A stretch of 64,000 bases of DNA from Chloroflexota bacterium (GCA_024232355.1 JAAEPW010000256.1:3033-67032), one strand, 5' to 3'; positions 1-8,854 are shown, counted from the first letter of the stretch. Notes: a model not told the origin generated them from the letters alone. Translations and numbers: made by a program.

Positions 1-622
1 TCAGCAGATAGTGTTTGTCGTCTTGTTTGCCTGCCTTGTCCAATTGACGGCGAAACTCGGCTAGCAACAGCGTAAAGTTTTGTGTATCCTCGGGCCGACC
101 CTCGACCAATCCCCCGCTGACCGGATATTCCCAGTCCAAGTCGATGCCATCAAACACGCCTGGATATTGCTCGATATACAATTTGACGCAAGACCGGACA
201 AATTTCTGGCGTGAGGCGTCTGTAAGTGCGGCATTTGAGAATTCACTAGACCAGGTCCACCCGCCGATAGATATCAATGTTTTGAGGTGAGGGTGTTCGA
301 GCTTTAATTGCACGAGTTGCTCAAAATGACCACCCGTCGCTTCTTTGCCGGTGACGCTGTCCTGAGCTGTGAACGTCATCTCGACGTCGTATTCCGGATA
401 GCCCAGAATACATTCGCCCGTGCTGGAAACATTGGAAAAGGCATAATTAACGTGCGTCAAGCTACGCGCCGGGATATCTGCGACGTGATAGCCATGTTCC
501 ACGGACCAGGCTGTATAATAGCCAACGATGCGCGTTTCTGGAATCTCTGGCTCAGACCTGCAGCTTGCCAGCGTAAAAATCGATATAACCGATATTAGCA
601 TGAAGAAACATCGTTTGCACAC
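1..622 (-). CDS. GH18-family glycoside hydrolase (chitinase-like) lipoprotein, 3' end outside window
   Basis: The gene runs off the left edge, leaving about 207 N-terminal residues. They contain both signature strands of glycoside hydrolase family 18: LISIGGWTWS, and the catalytic motif DGIDLDWEYP (DxxDxDxE), whose last Glu is the proton donor. The family cleaves beta-1,4-GlcNAc polymers such as chitin or peptidoglycan-like glycans; the substrate here is not known. The N-terminus is a short hydrophobic stretch ending in LASC, a good lipobox, so the protein is probably anchored on the outer face of the membrane. I chose the GTG at 622 because AAGGA lies 8 nt upstream; an in-frame ATG at 640 and one at 601 are alternatives. 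It follows the mpg-like gene on the same strand after about 30 bp and may be cotranscribed. Confidence 0.85.
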   Translation of the reverse strand, partial: MCKRCFFMLISVISIFTLASCRSEPEIPETRIVGYYTAWSVEHGYHVADIPARSLTHVNYAFSNVSSTGECILGYPEYDVEMTFTAQDSVTGKEATGGHFEQLVQLKLEHPHLKTLISIGGWTWSSEFSNAALTDASRQKFVRSCVKLYIEQYPGVFDGIDLDWEYPVSGGLVEGRPEDTQNFTLLLAEFRRQLDKAGKQDDKHYLL

Positions 623-653
623 TATATTTTTCCTTTCCATTGCAGGATATACA

Positions 654-1253
654 TCACCGGCGCGAAACGTGCTGGTTATTCTTGACGTAGAATCGCCAGG
701 GAACGGTGACTGCCTCCTCATCCCCCCGCACGCCGATGCGATGGTCGGTGGCGATGGCATCAGTGGGTATGAGAGTGTCCGCTTCCAGAAATAGGAGCGC
801 GTCGGATGCACACAGATCAATTCCGTCGAAATGCCGGTCGATGTCGAGGGCCTGGCACAGACGGGCCGGGCCGCTGGTCAACGGCAAGTCGGGTCGCCCT
901 CCGCGTAGGTCTTGCATTTTCTTGATGCCCTCCATTGGTTCCAGTGCGCGGATGAGCACCGCTGCCGGGAATCCCTCCGACTCGGTGACAACGTTGAAAC
1001 AGTGATGCATCCCATAGATGAGATAGACGTAGGCGTAACCGGGTGGGCCGTACATCGGTGCGTTGCGCTTGGTACGACCGGGACGAGCGTGCGATGCCTG
1101 GTCGTCCTCCCCAACATAAGCTTCAACTTCGACGATGCGCCCAGAGAGGCGTTCATTATTCAGAATGCGCACCAATCGTTGCCCCAACAGTTCGCGGGCC
1201 ACAGTGAGGGTGTCGAGGGCAAAGAAATCGCGGTTCAGGCGGCTCGTGCTCAT
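654..1253 (-). CDS. mpg: Putative 3-methyladenine DNA glycosylase (Mpg/AAG family)
   Basis: This 199-residue protein matches the alkyladenine DNA glycosylase fold along its whole length. Visible landmarks are the N-terminal LLGQRLVR, the segment GRIVEVEAYVGEDDQASHA with the catalytic Glu, the DNA-intercalating region MYGPPGYAYVYLIYGMHHCFNVV, and the AVLIRALEP strand. The family excises alkylated purines from DNA to start base excision repair. Its start codon overlaps the stop of the upstream epimerase gene by 4 bp (ATGA), so the two are translationally coupled. Nothing is missing compared with the usual length of about 200 residues. The functional link to the epimerase is not obvious; the coupling may only reflect compact packing. 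Confidence 0.9.
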   Translation of the reverse strand: MSTSRLNRDFFALDTLTVARELLGQRLVRILNNERLSGRIVEVEAYVGEDDQASHARPGRTKRNAPMYGPPGYAYVYLIYGMHHCFNVVTESEGFPAAVLIRALEPMEGIKKMQDLRGGRPDLPLTSGPARLCQALDIDRHFDGIDLCASDALLFLEADTLIPTDAIATDHRIGVRGDEEAVTVPWRFYVKNNQHVSRR

Positions 1254-2176
1254 TGCTGAAAGCGTGGGTCACGTTCCAATGTCAGACCCAGTCCTTGCGG
1301 CAGGTCTATCTGGGGATCATAGTTCAATAGCTTGCGCGCGGCAGTTATGTTGGCGCGGAGGCGAGAGACACCGCCACTTTCGGCAGGGCTGTGGAGTATG
1401 TCTATCTTTTGCCCCGTGGCTTGTGCTGCTGCTGATGCCAATTCGTTGATGCTGGTGGCTTGTCCACTACCCAAGTTGATAATGCGGCGATCCACGTCAG
1501 TGGCGGTGGACGCAGCAACCAGCGCATCTACGACGTCGTCGATGTAGATAAAATCACGGGTCTGCCCGCCCCCGCCAAAGATGACGAGCGATCCGCCTCG
1601 CAGCGCTTGGTGCAAAAAACGCGGAACCACCGGAGGGTGGGAGGGAGGCAGGTTCTGGCCCGGTCCATAGGCGTTAAAGATGCGCAGGACCACTGTCTCG
1701 ATGCCCCATAGCGCGCCGATGGTGCGGACGTAATACTCGGCGGCTAGCTTGCTGACGGCATAAGGAGATTTGGGATTGGGCGATTGTTCCTCCCGCACAG
1801 GTTGCTGCGCTTGTTCTCCGTATACAGCACCGGAGGATGTAAAGACCACCCGACGCACGCCTGCATCCCGCATCGCTTCCATCACACTGACCGTTCCGCC
1901 GACGTTGACCTCGTTGTACTCGCGGGGGTAGAGGATCGATTCACTGACCAACACACGCGCCGCCAGATGATAGACACAGTCCACGTCTTGCAAAAGCGTC
2001 CATAGTTTGGGCCGGTTGGCCACGTCTCCCCGGGTGAAAAGCACCCGTTCGTCCAACTGGGCCGAGTCGCCAGCGCTGAGGTCGTCAATGACGCGTACTT
2101 GATGTTTATCGCGGGCCAGCCGGTTGGACAGCGCCGTTCCAAGAAATCCAGCTCCACCAGTTACGAGGAAACGCAT
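1250..2176 (-). CDS. NAD-dependent sugar epimerase/dehydratase (GalE-like extended SDR)
   Basis: The product has 308 residues and is an extended short-chain dehydrogenase. The NAD-binding GGAGFLG sits at residues 7-13, TSS at about 113-115, and the catalytic YAVSK gives Tyr139 and Lys143. The middle RIFNAYGPGQ and the RDFIYIDDVVDA segment are typical of UDP-glucose 4-epimerase and related nucleotide-sugar enzymes. It likely makes an activated sugar for cell-envelope glycans; exact substrate cannot be read. The ATG at 2176 is preceded by AAGGAG at 6 nt, so I reject the longer reading that starts at 2263 inside an inverted-repeat element. It overlaps mpg by 4 bp. Confidence 0.88.
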   Translation of the reverse strand: MRFLVTGGAGFLGTALSNRLARDKHQVRVIDDLSAGDSAQLDERVLFTRGDVANRPKLWTLLQDVDCVYHLAARVLVSESILYPREYNEVNVGGTVSVMEAMRDAGVRRVVFTSSGAVYGEQAQQPVREEQSPNPKSPYAVSKLAAEYYVRTIGALWGIETVVLRIFNAYGPGQNLPPSHPPVVPRFLHQALRGGSLVIFGGGGQTRDFIYIDDVVDALVAASTATDVDRRIINLGSGQATSINELASAAAQATGQKIDILHSPAESGGVSRLRANITAARKLLNYDPQIDLPQGLGLTLERDPRFQQ

Positions 2177-2225
2177 AGAGAACTCCTTGTTCAATGAACG
2201 AGTGGGGAATGATCGGGTCGAATTA

Positions 2226-2344
2226 TTACTCACCATTCGCGTAATAGAAACTTTGTAAAACAAAAATAGGCCAAAAAGCTGGATTTTTGTTTGGTTTCAG
2301 TGAAATTCGAGAAACTATTTGGCGATTACGCGAATGGTGAGTTA
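2226..2344. repeat. MITE-like element with 17-18 bp inverted ends
   Basis: ACTCACCATTCGCGTAAT at 2228-2245 is the exact reverse complement of 2325-2342. An inner pair, ACAAAAAT (2260-2267) and ATTTTTGT (2283-2290), makes the centre partly palindromic as well. If the ends are counted from CTCACC, a TTA triplet flanks both sides (2226-2228 and 2342-2344), which could be a 3-bp target duplication as seen with IS5-related elements. The element lies between the epimerase gene and the upstream kinase gene and has no coding capacity. Confidence 0.6.
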
Positions 2345-2361
2345 TCTTGAACGTATTGGCC

Positions 2362-4233
2362 CTAGTCCTCGCTCAATGCTCGGTGGACTACCTGTGCTAG
2401 TGTTTTCACATCAAAGGGCTTGTACACCACATCCAGAAAACCTCCCTCCCTCAACTTGCGTGCATCTTTTTCCACAATATAGCCCGTGATGGCCAATGCT
2501 TTGATATCCGGGTTTAATTTTCTCAATTCTTGCACCAACTCTTTGCCCCCCATCTCTGGCATCACCAGATCCGTAATCACCACGTCGACGTCTCCCTCGG
2601 TTTTGTAGAGATCTAATGCCTTGATCCCGTTCTCAGCATCCAACACTTGGTAGCCCAATGATTCGAGGAGGCTGTGCCCCACTTCGCGCAGTCTTTCATT
2701 GTCCTCCACCAGCAAGATGGCTTCTCCCTGGCCCTGCGGAGTGATAGAGATATCCTCACTGACAACTTCTGCTTCTGCTTTAGAGGCCGGCAGGTAGATA
2801 TGGAATGTCGTGCCCTCTCCCTCTTTTGTCTCCATACCGATGTATCCCTGGTGTTGTCTGATGATACCATACACCTGGGCCAGTCCCAACCCTGTGCCCT
2901 TTCCTGGCTCTTTGGTGGTGAAAAAAGGTTCGAATAGGTGGACTTGTGCTTCTTCCGTCATCCCCGTTCCAGAATCCGAAACGGTCAGACATGCCCATTC
3001 TCTGGGTGACATGTCCGGCACGGGTGGTTCCTCACCTAGTTTCGTCTCTATCTTGGATAGGCTGAACCGTAGTTCTCCACCTTCTGACATGGCGTCTCGG
3101 GCGTTGGTCGCCAGGTTCGTGACCACTTGGTGGATGCGAGTGGGATCGGCCTCGACAGTGAGCGAGAAATCCTTGGGTGACATTTCCATGACCAGTTGGA
3201 TGTTCTCTGGGATCGTTCGCCGCAGGATGCCAAGCGCGTCATCAAGGAGTGGCTGCATCTCTAATGTTTGGAACTCTATCATCGAACGACGACTAAAGTC
3301 GAGGATCTGTTGCACCAATTCGGCGGCCTTTTTGGACTCGTCAAGGATGGTCTTGAAACCCTGCGACAGATCTGATGTCAGGTTGGGCTTGCGCAAGCCT
3401 ATTTGAGCGTAGAGCATGATGGTAGTGAGAAGGTTGTTAAAGTCGTGAGCGATACCGGCGGCCAGTTGGCCCACGGCGGCCATGCGTTCTTGCTGCCGCA
3501 GTTGCTTTTGCAGCCGTTCGCGCTCGTCAATGCCCTCTTTGAGCCTGACGCGTGTATCGTTGATGGCTGAAACAACTTGATCGAGTTCGTCTGGTCGGAG
3601 AAGCTTTTCTGACCCACGATTCAAAATCAATTCGCGTTCCAGTCTGTCTAGGTCCAGTTCTTGGGTAAAGTCGGCTATTTTGATCAAGTGACGGGTCAGG
3701 GTGAATTGAGAGATCAACAGAATAGAGAGGGCAACCAGAAATATACTGAGAAGACTTGTTGTCAGGGCGACCAGCGCGCTGCCTGAAAGCCGTTGATAAA
3801 CCCCTTGCAGGCTGGCAACGGCGATTAGGGTGCCGTAGGATGTGCCGCTGCCTGATGCAGGGTATTCCAGTGGAAATGCACGGACGATATCTCTGGGGGT
3901 ATTGGGATCGCCTACAGATATGTGGATTTGTTCTTCTCCCCTCGTCTCTACAATTTCCAGGTACTCGATGTCCCGCAAGTTGAGTGCACCCTGTAGCTGA
4001 AGGCTCAATTGCGTTTCGTTAATCATGTACACACTGGCCGAGATGCCGGGTACGTAACTGTCGGCGATGAACTGCAAATTGGTTTCGATGGCCCTCAAAT
4101 CTTGCCGGTAACCGATGTACAGTTGAGTCGCCGTGGCCAATAACGTGAACAAGGTGCTGCACAGTACCACGTAAAGAAGCAAGCGGCGAGAAAGTTGATT
4201 TTGTTTGTCGTGTTGCAAAGATCGCAAGGTCAT
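2362..4233 (-). CDS. Membrane-bound hybrid sensor histidine kinase (HisKA-HATPase-REC)
   Basis: The 623-residue product has a membrane segment at about 18-40, an extracytoplasmic region to about 150, a second membrane segment at about 152-178, a HAMP-like linker, then a dimerisation domain with GIAHDFNNLL (phospho-acceptor His263). The ATPase domain follows with GTGLGLAQVYGI, and a C-terminal receiver with Asp555 in TDLVMPEMGG and Lys in VVYKPFD. This is a complete phosphorelay protein that lacks an output domain, so the phosphate must pass on to another protein. AGGGAG stands 7 nt before the ATG. The gene lies 73 bp downstream of a solute-binding protein gene; I infer that this protein may present a ligand to the kinase's outer domain. 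Confidence 0.92.
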   Translation of the reverse strand: MTLRSLQHDKQNQLSRRLLLYVVLCSTLFTLLATATQLYIGYRQDLRAIETNLQFIADSYVPGISASVYMINETQLSLQLQGALNLRDIEYLEIVETRGEEQIHISVGDPNTPRDIVRAFPLEYPASGSGTSYGTLIAVASLQGVYQRLSGSALVALTTSLLSIFLVALSILLISQFTLTRHLIKIADFTQELDLDRLERELILNRGSEKLLRPDELDQVVSAINDTRVRLKEGIDERERLQKQLRQQERMAAVGQLAAGIAHDFNNLLTTIMLYAQIGLRKPNLTSDLSQGFKTILDESKKAAELVQQILDFSRRSMIEFQTLEMQPLLDDALGILRRTIPENIQLVMEMSPKDFSLTVEADPTRIHQVVTNLATNARDAMSEGGELRFSLSKIETKLGEEPPVPDMSPREWACLTVSDSGTGMTEEAQVHLFEPFFTTKEPGKGTGLGLAQVYGIIRQHQGYIGMETKEGEGTTFHIYLPASKAEAEVVSEDISITPQGQGEAILLVEDNERLREVGHSLLESLGYQVLDAENGIKALDLYKTEGDVDVVITDLVMPEMGGKELVQELRKLNPDIKALAITGYIVEKDARKLREGGFLDVVYKPFDVKTLAQVVHRALSED

Positions 4234-4306
4234 AGGGTTTCTCCCTCAAAAATAGGCCAAGTCTAAAAATGCGCTTGGGTGACTTGATTTCTCCATCACG
4301 TATCCT

Positions 4307-5122
4307 TTAATCTGGCCCCATCAAACTCTGATACGTTCCGTCCTGTTTCATCTCTTTCAGTACTGCGACTAGTTGGGGAACCAGATGGCTGTGTTTTTTA
4401 TGCAAGTAAGGATAGCCATTCCCCGTTCTGACAATGCCAATCCTTTGTATACCTGATCCACTGTACTCTGGTCTTTGCAAGATGGTTTCTGCCGTCATAG
4501 TGGTTCCCACAAAAACATCCGCCCGCCCGGCCTTTAGCATATTGATGGCTTGCTCAACGGTATCTAGGTCTTTAATTTGATCCGGGGCAATGTGCCTAGG
4601 CAACTCGACTTGCACAATCTTGTCGCCACGTTCGATGACAAAGGTTTGCCCCGCGTTCGCCAAACTGTTCCAATTATTGACGTTGCTGGTCGCTTGAGCA
4701 GAATAGACGCCGGTTTCCGTTCCCAATATCCACTCATCGACGCGAATCAGGTTGGAATATTGACCATCATTCAGCAGATCATAATGGCGCATTGCCTCGC
4801 CGTCCACCCGGCCCGCATCTGCATCTGTGAGAGAGCGTTCTGAGGGCAGGTGAATTAGCTCAAAGTTATACTCTATGCGGAAAAATGCTTCGGTATAGAG
4901 CAGTTTCATTTTCTTGAAATCCACCGAATCTTTCAGATGGTAAGTGGAAAGAACAATGGTATTTTCTTGATTTGGATTCAACGGTAGACTTGTCACAGGG
5001 GGACCTATAGCGATGTCACCGCCCCCCGGATCCACCGTTCCACAATTGACAACTGCCAGGAACAATGCCAGAGATACAATGATGGTTACGATTCTGGAGC
5101 GAGTTATGGCAGTCTCTTGCAT
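4307..5122 (-). CDS. Extracytoplasmic solute-binding protein (SBP_bac_3-like)
   Basis: About 271 residues. The N-terminus QETAITRSRIVTIIVSLALF is a basic and then hydrophobic export signal ending near VVNCG, which could be a non-ideal lipobox with Asn before the Cys. The mature part resembles the two-lobed family 3 solute-binding proteins: a YTEAFFRIEYNFELIHLPSERSL segment, then TVEQAINMLKAGRADVFVGT and a closing VAVLKEMKQDGTYQSLMG. Such proteins bind amino acids or similar small polar ligands. There is no permease or ATPase beside it; its partner seems to be the membrane kinase downstream, which suggests sensing rather than uptake. I use the ATG at 5122 rather than a TTG at 5179 because it places the signal peptide at the start. 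Confidence 0.75.
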   Translation of the reverse strand: MQETAITRSRIVTIIVSLALFLAVVNCGTVDPGGGDIAIGPPVTSLPLNPNQENTIVLSTYHLKDSVDFKKMKLLYTEAFFRIEYNFELIHLPSERSLTDADAGRVDGEAMRHYDLLNDGQYSNLIRVDEWILGTETGVYSAQATSNVNNWNSLANAGQTFVIERGDKIVQVELPRHIAPDQIKDLDTVEQAINMLKAGRADVFVGTTMTAETILQRPEYSGSGIQRIGIVRTGNGYPYLHKKHSHLVPQLVAVLKEMKQDGTYQSLMGPD

Positions 5123-5514
5123 AGCAATCACTTTTGTCGTCAGGTGAGGGTAAGAATTGTACGCTCTATGGCTATTCAATGACTGTTTCCGAGTTTACCC
5201 AAGCCGTGACCTATGGACAGGCTGCTGAACGCTATGTTTGAGGTTGGAGGACATGATTTACCGTTCACAGGTGTCGATGTTTAAAATCAGGTCTCAACCT
5301 CAAATCTGATATTATTATACCCGTTAGCTTGAGGAGGGGCAAATCAGAATTTGATCGTTTATAGAACAAGAGTGGAGAACGCCTCCTTTTTGTAATTGAG
5401 CTTTGGTTATCTTGATGCTGAATTGTACTTGATCTTTACTTGCCCACTTGTCCACCCTCAAGTATACTTGTCCTGGTCGCCTGGCACTAGACTAAATCGG
5501 CAGCCTATTGATGA
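5123..5514. other. Divergent intergenic region with an inverted repeat
   Basis: This 390-bp gap separates the minus-strand sensor cluster from the plus-strand radical SAM gene. It holds TTTGAGGTTG at 5237-5246 mirrored by CAACCTCAAA at 5295-5304, with partial pairing continuing inward (TGATTT against AAATCA), so the 68-bp segment can fold back. A sigma-70-like promoter is listed separately. No open frame or RNA gene was seen. Confidence 0.5.
5440..5468 (+). promoter_or_regulatory. Sigma-70-type promoter for the radical SAM gene
   Basis: TTGCCC at 5440-5445 and TATACT at 5463-5468 are separated by exactly 17 nt. The ATG of the radical SAM gene lies 46 nt downstream of the -10 hexamer. The -35 box is imperfect, so this is a prediction only. 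Confidence 0.45.
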
Positions 5515-6585
5515 ATGAGCGTATCAACCCACAATTATTGGAGCAACCTGATCAGGTTACTGCGCAGCGATCGAGTGCTGCACCCGCTGGTCGCCACCTA
5601 CTATGTGACGACTCGGTGTAATCTCGACTGTGCCTACTGTGAGGACTTTGGCGCCCGGCGCAACGGGCCGGGCGATATTGCACTTTCTCTGGATGACGCG
5701 CTGCGGGTGTTGCGCGTGGTCCGCAGCGGAGTAGACAGCCTCATTCTGACTGGTGGTGAGCCTTTACTCTGCCCCAACATTGTCTCTTTGGTGACCCGAG
5801 CCCAGCGCGAACTGAATTTTCGTCGAATCACGTTGCTGAGCAATGGCCTTTTGCTTTCTCAACATGAATCACTCTTGCCTGCCCTCGACCGGCTGGTCAT
5901 TAGCCTCGATTCTGTTGATCCTGCGCATTGGAGTTCCATCGTCAATGTGCCTGTCAATACAGCCCAGACCATTCTTGACAATGTAATCGCTTACGCCCAC
6001 CGGCAGCGCGAGTTTGGCTACCGGATGATGGTCAACTGCGTGCTCACGCCGGAGACGCTGTCGGGGGCTCAACAAGTACTGGATTTCTGCGTCGAACACG
6101 ACTTGTGCGTCTCTTTCTCGCCCCAAGCTGTTGGCAATTGGCCCCGCTACGATCTACTTGTTTCTGACGAGTACAAAGCGTTCCTGGCGCGGTTGATCGA
6201 CCTCAAGCGGCGCGGGGCCCCTATCGTGGGCAGTATGGCCTATCTGCGCACTCTGCTCGACTTTGTTCCCTACTCGTGCTACCCGACGCTGGTGCCGCGC
6301 ATCATGCCAAATGGTGATCTGGTGTACCCTTGTCGTCCTATCGAAAAGCAGGGTGGCAGTCACGGCGGGCGGGCGGGCAACTTGTTGCAAGTCGAATCTT
6401 GGGATCGGGCGCTTGAGATCGCCGCCGACGAGTACGGCCCACCGCCGCGCGTCTGCACCAGTTGTTTCCAGCAGTGCTTTGCCGAACCATCGCTGATGCA
6501 GGCCCGGCCGTTTTCACTGTTGTGCGAACTGTTGCGCTATCCGACCAGCCGCCGGAGTGGGCTGGCGAGTTATGCGCCAGGCTAA
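5515..6585 (+). CDS. Radical SAM protein with C-terminal SPASM-like cysteines
   Basis: The 356-residue product carries the radical SAM cluster motif TTRCNLDCAYC with Cys35, Cys39 and Cys42, followed by SLILTGGEPLL, the SAM-binding GGE motif. The last third has YPCRP and VCTSCFQQCF, a cysteine set typical of SPASM or twitch domains that hold auxiliary iron-sulfur clusters. The overall look is like the PqqE/MoaA/HpnH-type group that modifies peptides or lipids. There is no small precursor peptide gene nearby, so I favour a small-molecule substrate. The FAD oxidoreductase starts 78 bp downstream and probably shares the pathway. No clear ribosome binding site precedes the ATG. Confidence 0.85.
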   Translation: MSVSTHNYWSNLIRLLRSDRVLHPLVATYYVTTRCNLDCAYCEDFGARRNGPGDIALSLDDALRVLRVVRSGVDSLILTGGEPLLCPNIVSLVTRAQRELNFRRITLLSNGLLLSQHESLLPALDRLVISLDSVDPAHWSSIVNVPVNTAQTILDNVIAYAHRQREFGYRMMVNCVLTPETLSGAQQVLDFCVEHDLCVSFSPQAVGNWPRYDLLVSDEYKAFLARLIDLKRRGAPIVGSMAYLRTLLDFVPYSCYPTLVPRIMPNGDLVYPCRPIEKQGGSHGGRAGNLLQVESWDRALEIAADEYGPPPRVCTSCFQQCFAEPSLMQARPFSLLCELLRYPTSRRSGLASYAPG

Positions 6586-6591
6586 ATGGAA

Positions 6592-6616
6592 ACGTGAAAC
6601 GTAGGACGTAAAACGT
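6592..6616. repeat. Four-copy 7-bp tandem ACGTnnn repeat
   Basis: ACGT recurs at 6592, 6599, 6606 and 6613, a strict 7-bp period, just after the radical SAM stop codon. It sits between two genes that look cotranscribed. Function unknown. Confidence 0.6.
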
Positions 6617-6663
6617 AGCGTTGGGTCGTTATTGATTTTATGCTTTACGACCCGGAGGATTGT

Positions 6664-8199
6664 ATGCCTAAAGAACAGCGTGCTAGTGATTGCGTGCCGG
6701 TTATTGTGATTGGCGCCGGGATTGCGGGATTGTCGGCGGCGCTGCACCTGGCTGAGCGTGGCCTGTCGCCCCTTGTTCTGGAAGCCGATCCACACTATTG
6801 CGGGGGACGTGTGGCCGGAGGTGATGTGATCGAACTGGATGGCTGGCGCTTTCGGGATGAGCACGCTGTGCACGGGATATGGTCGTCTTACCGGAACCTC
6901 CAGGCAATGCTTACCCGTCACATGATCCGCCCGGTGTTTGTCCCCGCCCAGGAGGAGAGTTGGATCTATAAGCGGGGTGGGTGGGTAAGAGAGGCTCCGT
7001 CCGGCAGCGTGATCCGGCATAGCTGGTTCGAACCACCGTTCCATTACCTGGCCTTGTTTCTGCGCCCGCGCTTTCTTGGCATGTTGGGTTTGCGCGACTG
7101 GCTGTCGCTGCCGTTGGTGTGGTACGGTTTGCTTTTGGCCATCAGCATAGACCCGTTGCGCGAGGGGCAGCCGATGGAAGGGATGTGGCTCAGTGATTTG
7201 GTCAAGCACTGGTCGCCCGCTTTGCGCGCTTTTTTCATCGGCCTGGCCCGTAATGGGTTGTCGGCCCATCCTGAAGAGATTCCGTTGTCTGGTTTTATCG
7301 CTTTCCTGCGCTTTTACACGTTGATGCGACGGGATGCGTGGGCGTTTTCCTATATGCCGGCCGACGGCGGCACCAGCCTGGTCGAACCATTGCTTGGCAA
7401 GCTGCGAGAAATGGGTGGTGAGGTTAGAATGGGTGCCCGTGTGACGCGCCTGGTGAAAGAGGCGGACAAATGGCGTGTGCACTGGGAAAAGAATGCTGAC
7501 CGTGGGGCCATCATAGCCCAACATGTTGTTCTGGCGACCGACGCGCCCAATGCAGCGGCGATCCTAAACGCTAGCCTCGATGTGGTCGTTGATGATCTCT
7601 ATTGGCCTCGAGGTATGACCACGGCGGTGGTGCGGGTCTGGTTCGACCGGGAGCCAAGACCGGGACCGGAAGCGGGCATTTTTAGTGGTGATTTTATTTT
7701 GGATAATTTTTTCTGGTTGCACCGTCTTCAAGATCAATATACTGAATGGCACCAGGCTACCGGGGGAAGTGTTATCGAGGTCCATATCTACGGCCCGCCG
7801 GAATTGCTGGAGGAACCCGACACTGTCCTTTTGGCACGAGCCATCGCCGATGTGCAGAGCGCTTTCCCAGAACTGCGGAGCCACTTGGCCCACCAGATGC
7901 TCCGCCGCAACGATCCCACACACACGCTCTTTGGCCTGGGGCAAGCCGAACGTCACCTGGGAATCGAAACACCCTGGCCGGGTCTGTTTTGCTGCGGCGA
8001 TTGGGTGCGACATCCTACCCCCGCCTTTTTTCTAGAACGGGCTTGCGTCACCGGCATCGAGGCAGCAAACCGTGTGCTCGAATCGTGCGGTCTGGAGGTG
8101 TGGCCTCTCTTGGACTATGCGCCGCCCGAGCCTTTGGTTGGGTTCATTGAGCGGCTGATGGTGGGGATTCGGCGTGTATTGCTTGGACTCAGAATGTGA
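6664..8199 (+). CDS. FAD-dependent oxidoreductase, carotenoid/squalene desaturase type
   Basis: The 511-residue protein begins with the dinucleotide-binding motif VIVIGAGIAGLSAALHLAERG (GxGxxG at 17-22) and an Arg-containing GGRVAGG. The region DEHAVHGIWSSYRNLQAML resembles the corresponding part of CrtI/CrtU/HpnE-like desaturases and isomerases, and the C-terminus has LFCCGDWV plus a second substrate-lid region. Such enzymes oxidise polyisoprenoids, but the substrate is not readable from sequence. The start at 6664 is supported by GGAGG 5 nt upstream; an ATG at 6640 lacks such a site. The preceding radical SAM gene is the likely pathway partner. The gene converges with the minus-strand gene ending at 8221. 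Confidence 0.82.
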   Translation: MPKEQRASDCVPVIVIGAGIAGLSAALHLAERGLSPLVLEADPHYCGGRVAGGDVIELDGWRFRDEHAVHGIWSSYRNLQAMLTRHMIRPVFVPAQEESWIYKRGGWVREAPSGSVIRHSWFEPPFHYLALFLRPRFLGMLGLRDWLSLPLVWYGLLLAISIDPLREGQPMEGMWLSDLVKHWSPALRAFFIGLARNGLSAHPEEIPLSGFIAFLRFYTLMRRDAWAFSYMPADGGTSLVEPLLGKLREMGGEVRMGARVTRLVKEADKWRVHWEKNADRGAIIAQHVVLATDAPNAAAILNASLDVVVDDLYWPRGMTTAVVRVWFDREPRPGPEAGIFSGDFILDNFFWLHRLQDQYTEWHQATGGSVIEVHIYGPPELLEEPDTVLLARAIADVQSAFPELRSHLAHQMLRRNDPTHTLFGLGQAERHLGIETPWPGLFCCGDWVRHPTPAFFLERACVTGIEAANRVLESCGLEVWPLLDYAPPEPLVGFIERLMVGIRRVLLGLRM

Positions 8200-8220
8200 T
8201 CTCTCTTTGCTCTCCGAGTC

Positions 8221-8841
8221 TCAGACTGGTTCTATGGAAAGTTTGGACCGAAACCAGGTGATCAGTATTCCCCCCAGGATCAAGGTGACGAGCAGGATGG
8301 CGGTGTAAAAGGCGCGAATGGCGTTGGAGGGTGAGGTGCCGATGGGGTCCAGTGGATGTTGGATAAAGCCCAGGCGTGGCAGCATGCTCATCACCAGCCC
8401 AGACAAGATCACAAACACGAGCGATGAGAAACGTGTGTGGTCTACCAGATGAGCGGCTGCGATACAGATCACACTTGCACCGGCTACACCAAAAGTGAAA
8501 CGGGTGCGAGGTTCAAACCAGGCGATGGCTATCCCCCAGGTCACGTAGGTGGTGATCATGCTGAAAAGCGTGTGTGCCAGCCAGATGGCTGCCGCTCCCC
8601 AGACGAGCGCCTTTCCCCAGGCTGTCCAATTCTCTTGACCTCGAAATAACGCAACCAGGTTGACCGGCAGGGCAATGGTAAATATCAGCATCGCTGTCCG
8701 CACCAGCGCGCCATGAAGATAAACCAGTTTCACAGCTTGGCCCAGGGTTTGCTCGGCGGGCGCAAGCCAAAGGAGCAGCGCCAGGAGCATAGATAATCCG
8801 GCGAACGTGGGCCATATCCAACGGTGTGTGGTATTGGTCAT
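8221..8841 (-). CDS. Six-TM membrane protein, possibly CcmC/CcsA-like
   Basis: A very hydrophobic 206-residue product with about six membrane helices. The first loop reads GQAVKLVYLHGALVRTAM, which resembles the GD-x-x-RIMYVHVPAAW segment of the CcmC haem-handling proteins, and a later TWG is placed as the tryptophan-rich motif of that family, though the WWxWD core is absent. I therefore call it only CcmC-like; it could be an unrelated integral membrane protein. The ATG at 8841 has AAGG upstream and lies 13 bp after the PBP2 stop; the longer reading from 8886 would start inside the poly-G tract of PBP2. It is cotranscribed with maf and PBP2. Confidence 0.6.
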   Translation of the reverse strand: MTNTTHRWIWPTFAGLSMLLALLLWLAPAEQTLGQAVKLVYLHGALVRTAMLIFTIALPVNLVALFRGQENWTAWGKALVWGAAAIWLAHTLFSMITTYVTWGIAIAWFEPRTRFTFGVAGASVICIAAAHLVDHTRFSSLVFVILSGLVMSMLPRLGFIQHPLDPIGTSPSNAIRAFYTAILLVTLILGGILITWFRSKLSIEPV

Positions 8842-8854
8842 TTTTGCCTTGTGT

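Noticed and set aside
2177..2263. Longer epimerase starting at 2263
   Set aside because: The extra 29 residues come from an inverted-repeat element, and a strong ribosome binding site precedes the inner ATG at 2176.
6514..7524. A 336-codon minus-strand open frame
   Set aside because: It is antisense to the radical SAM end and the FAD oxidoreductase, which have clear motifs and ribosome binding sites.
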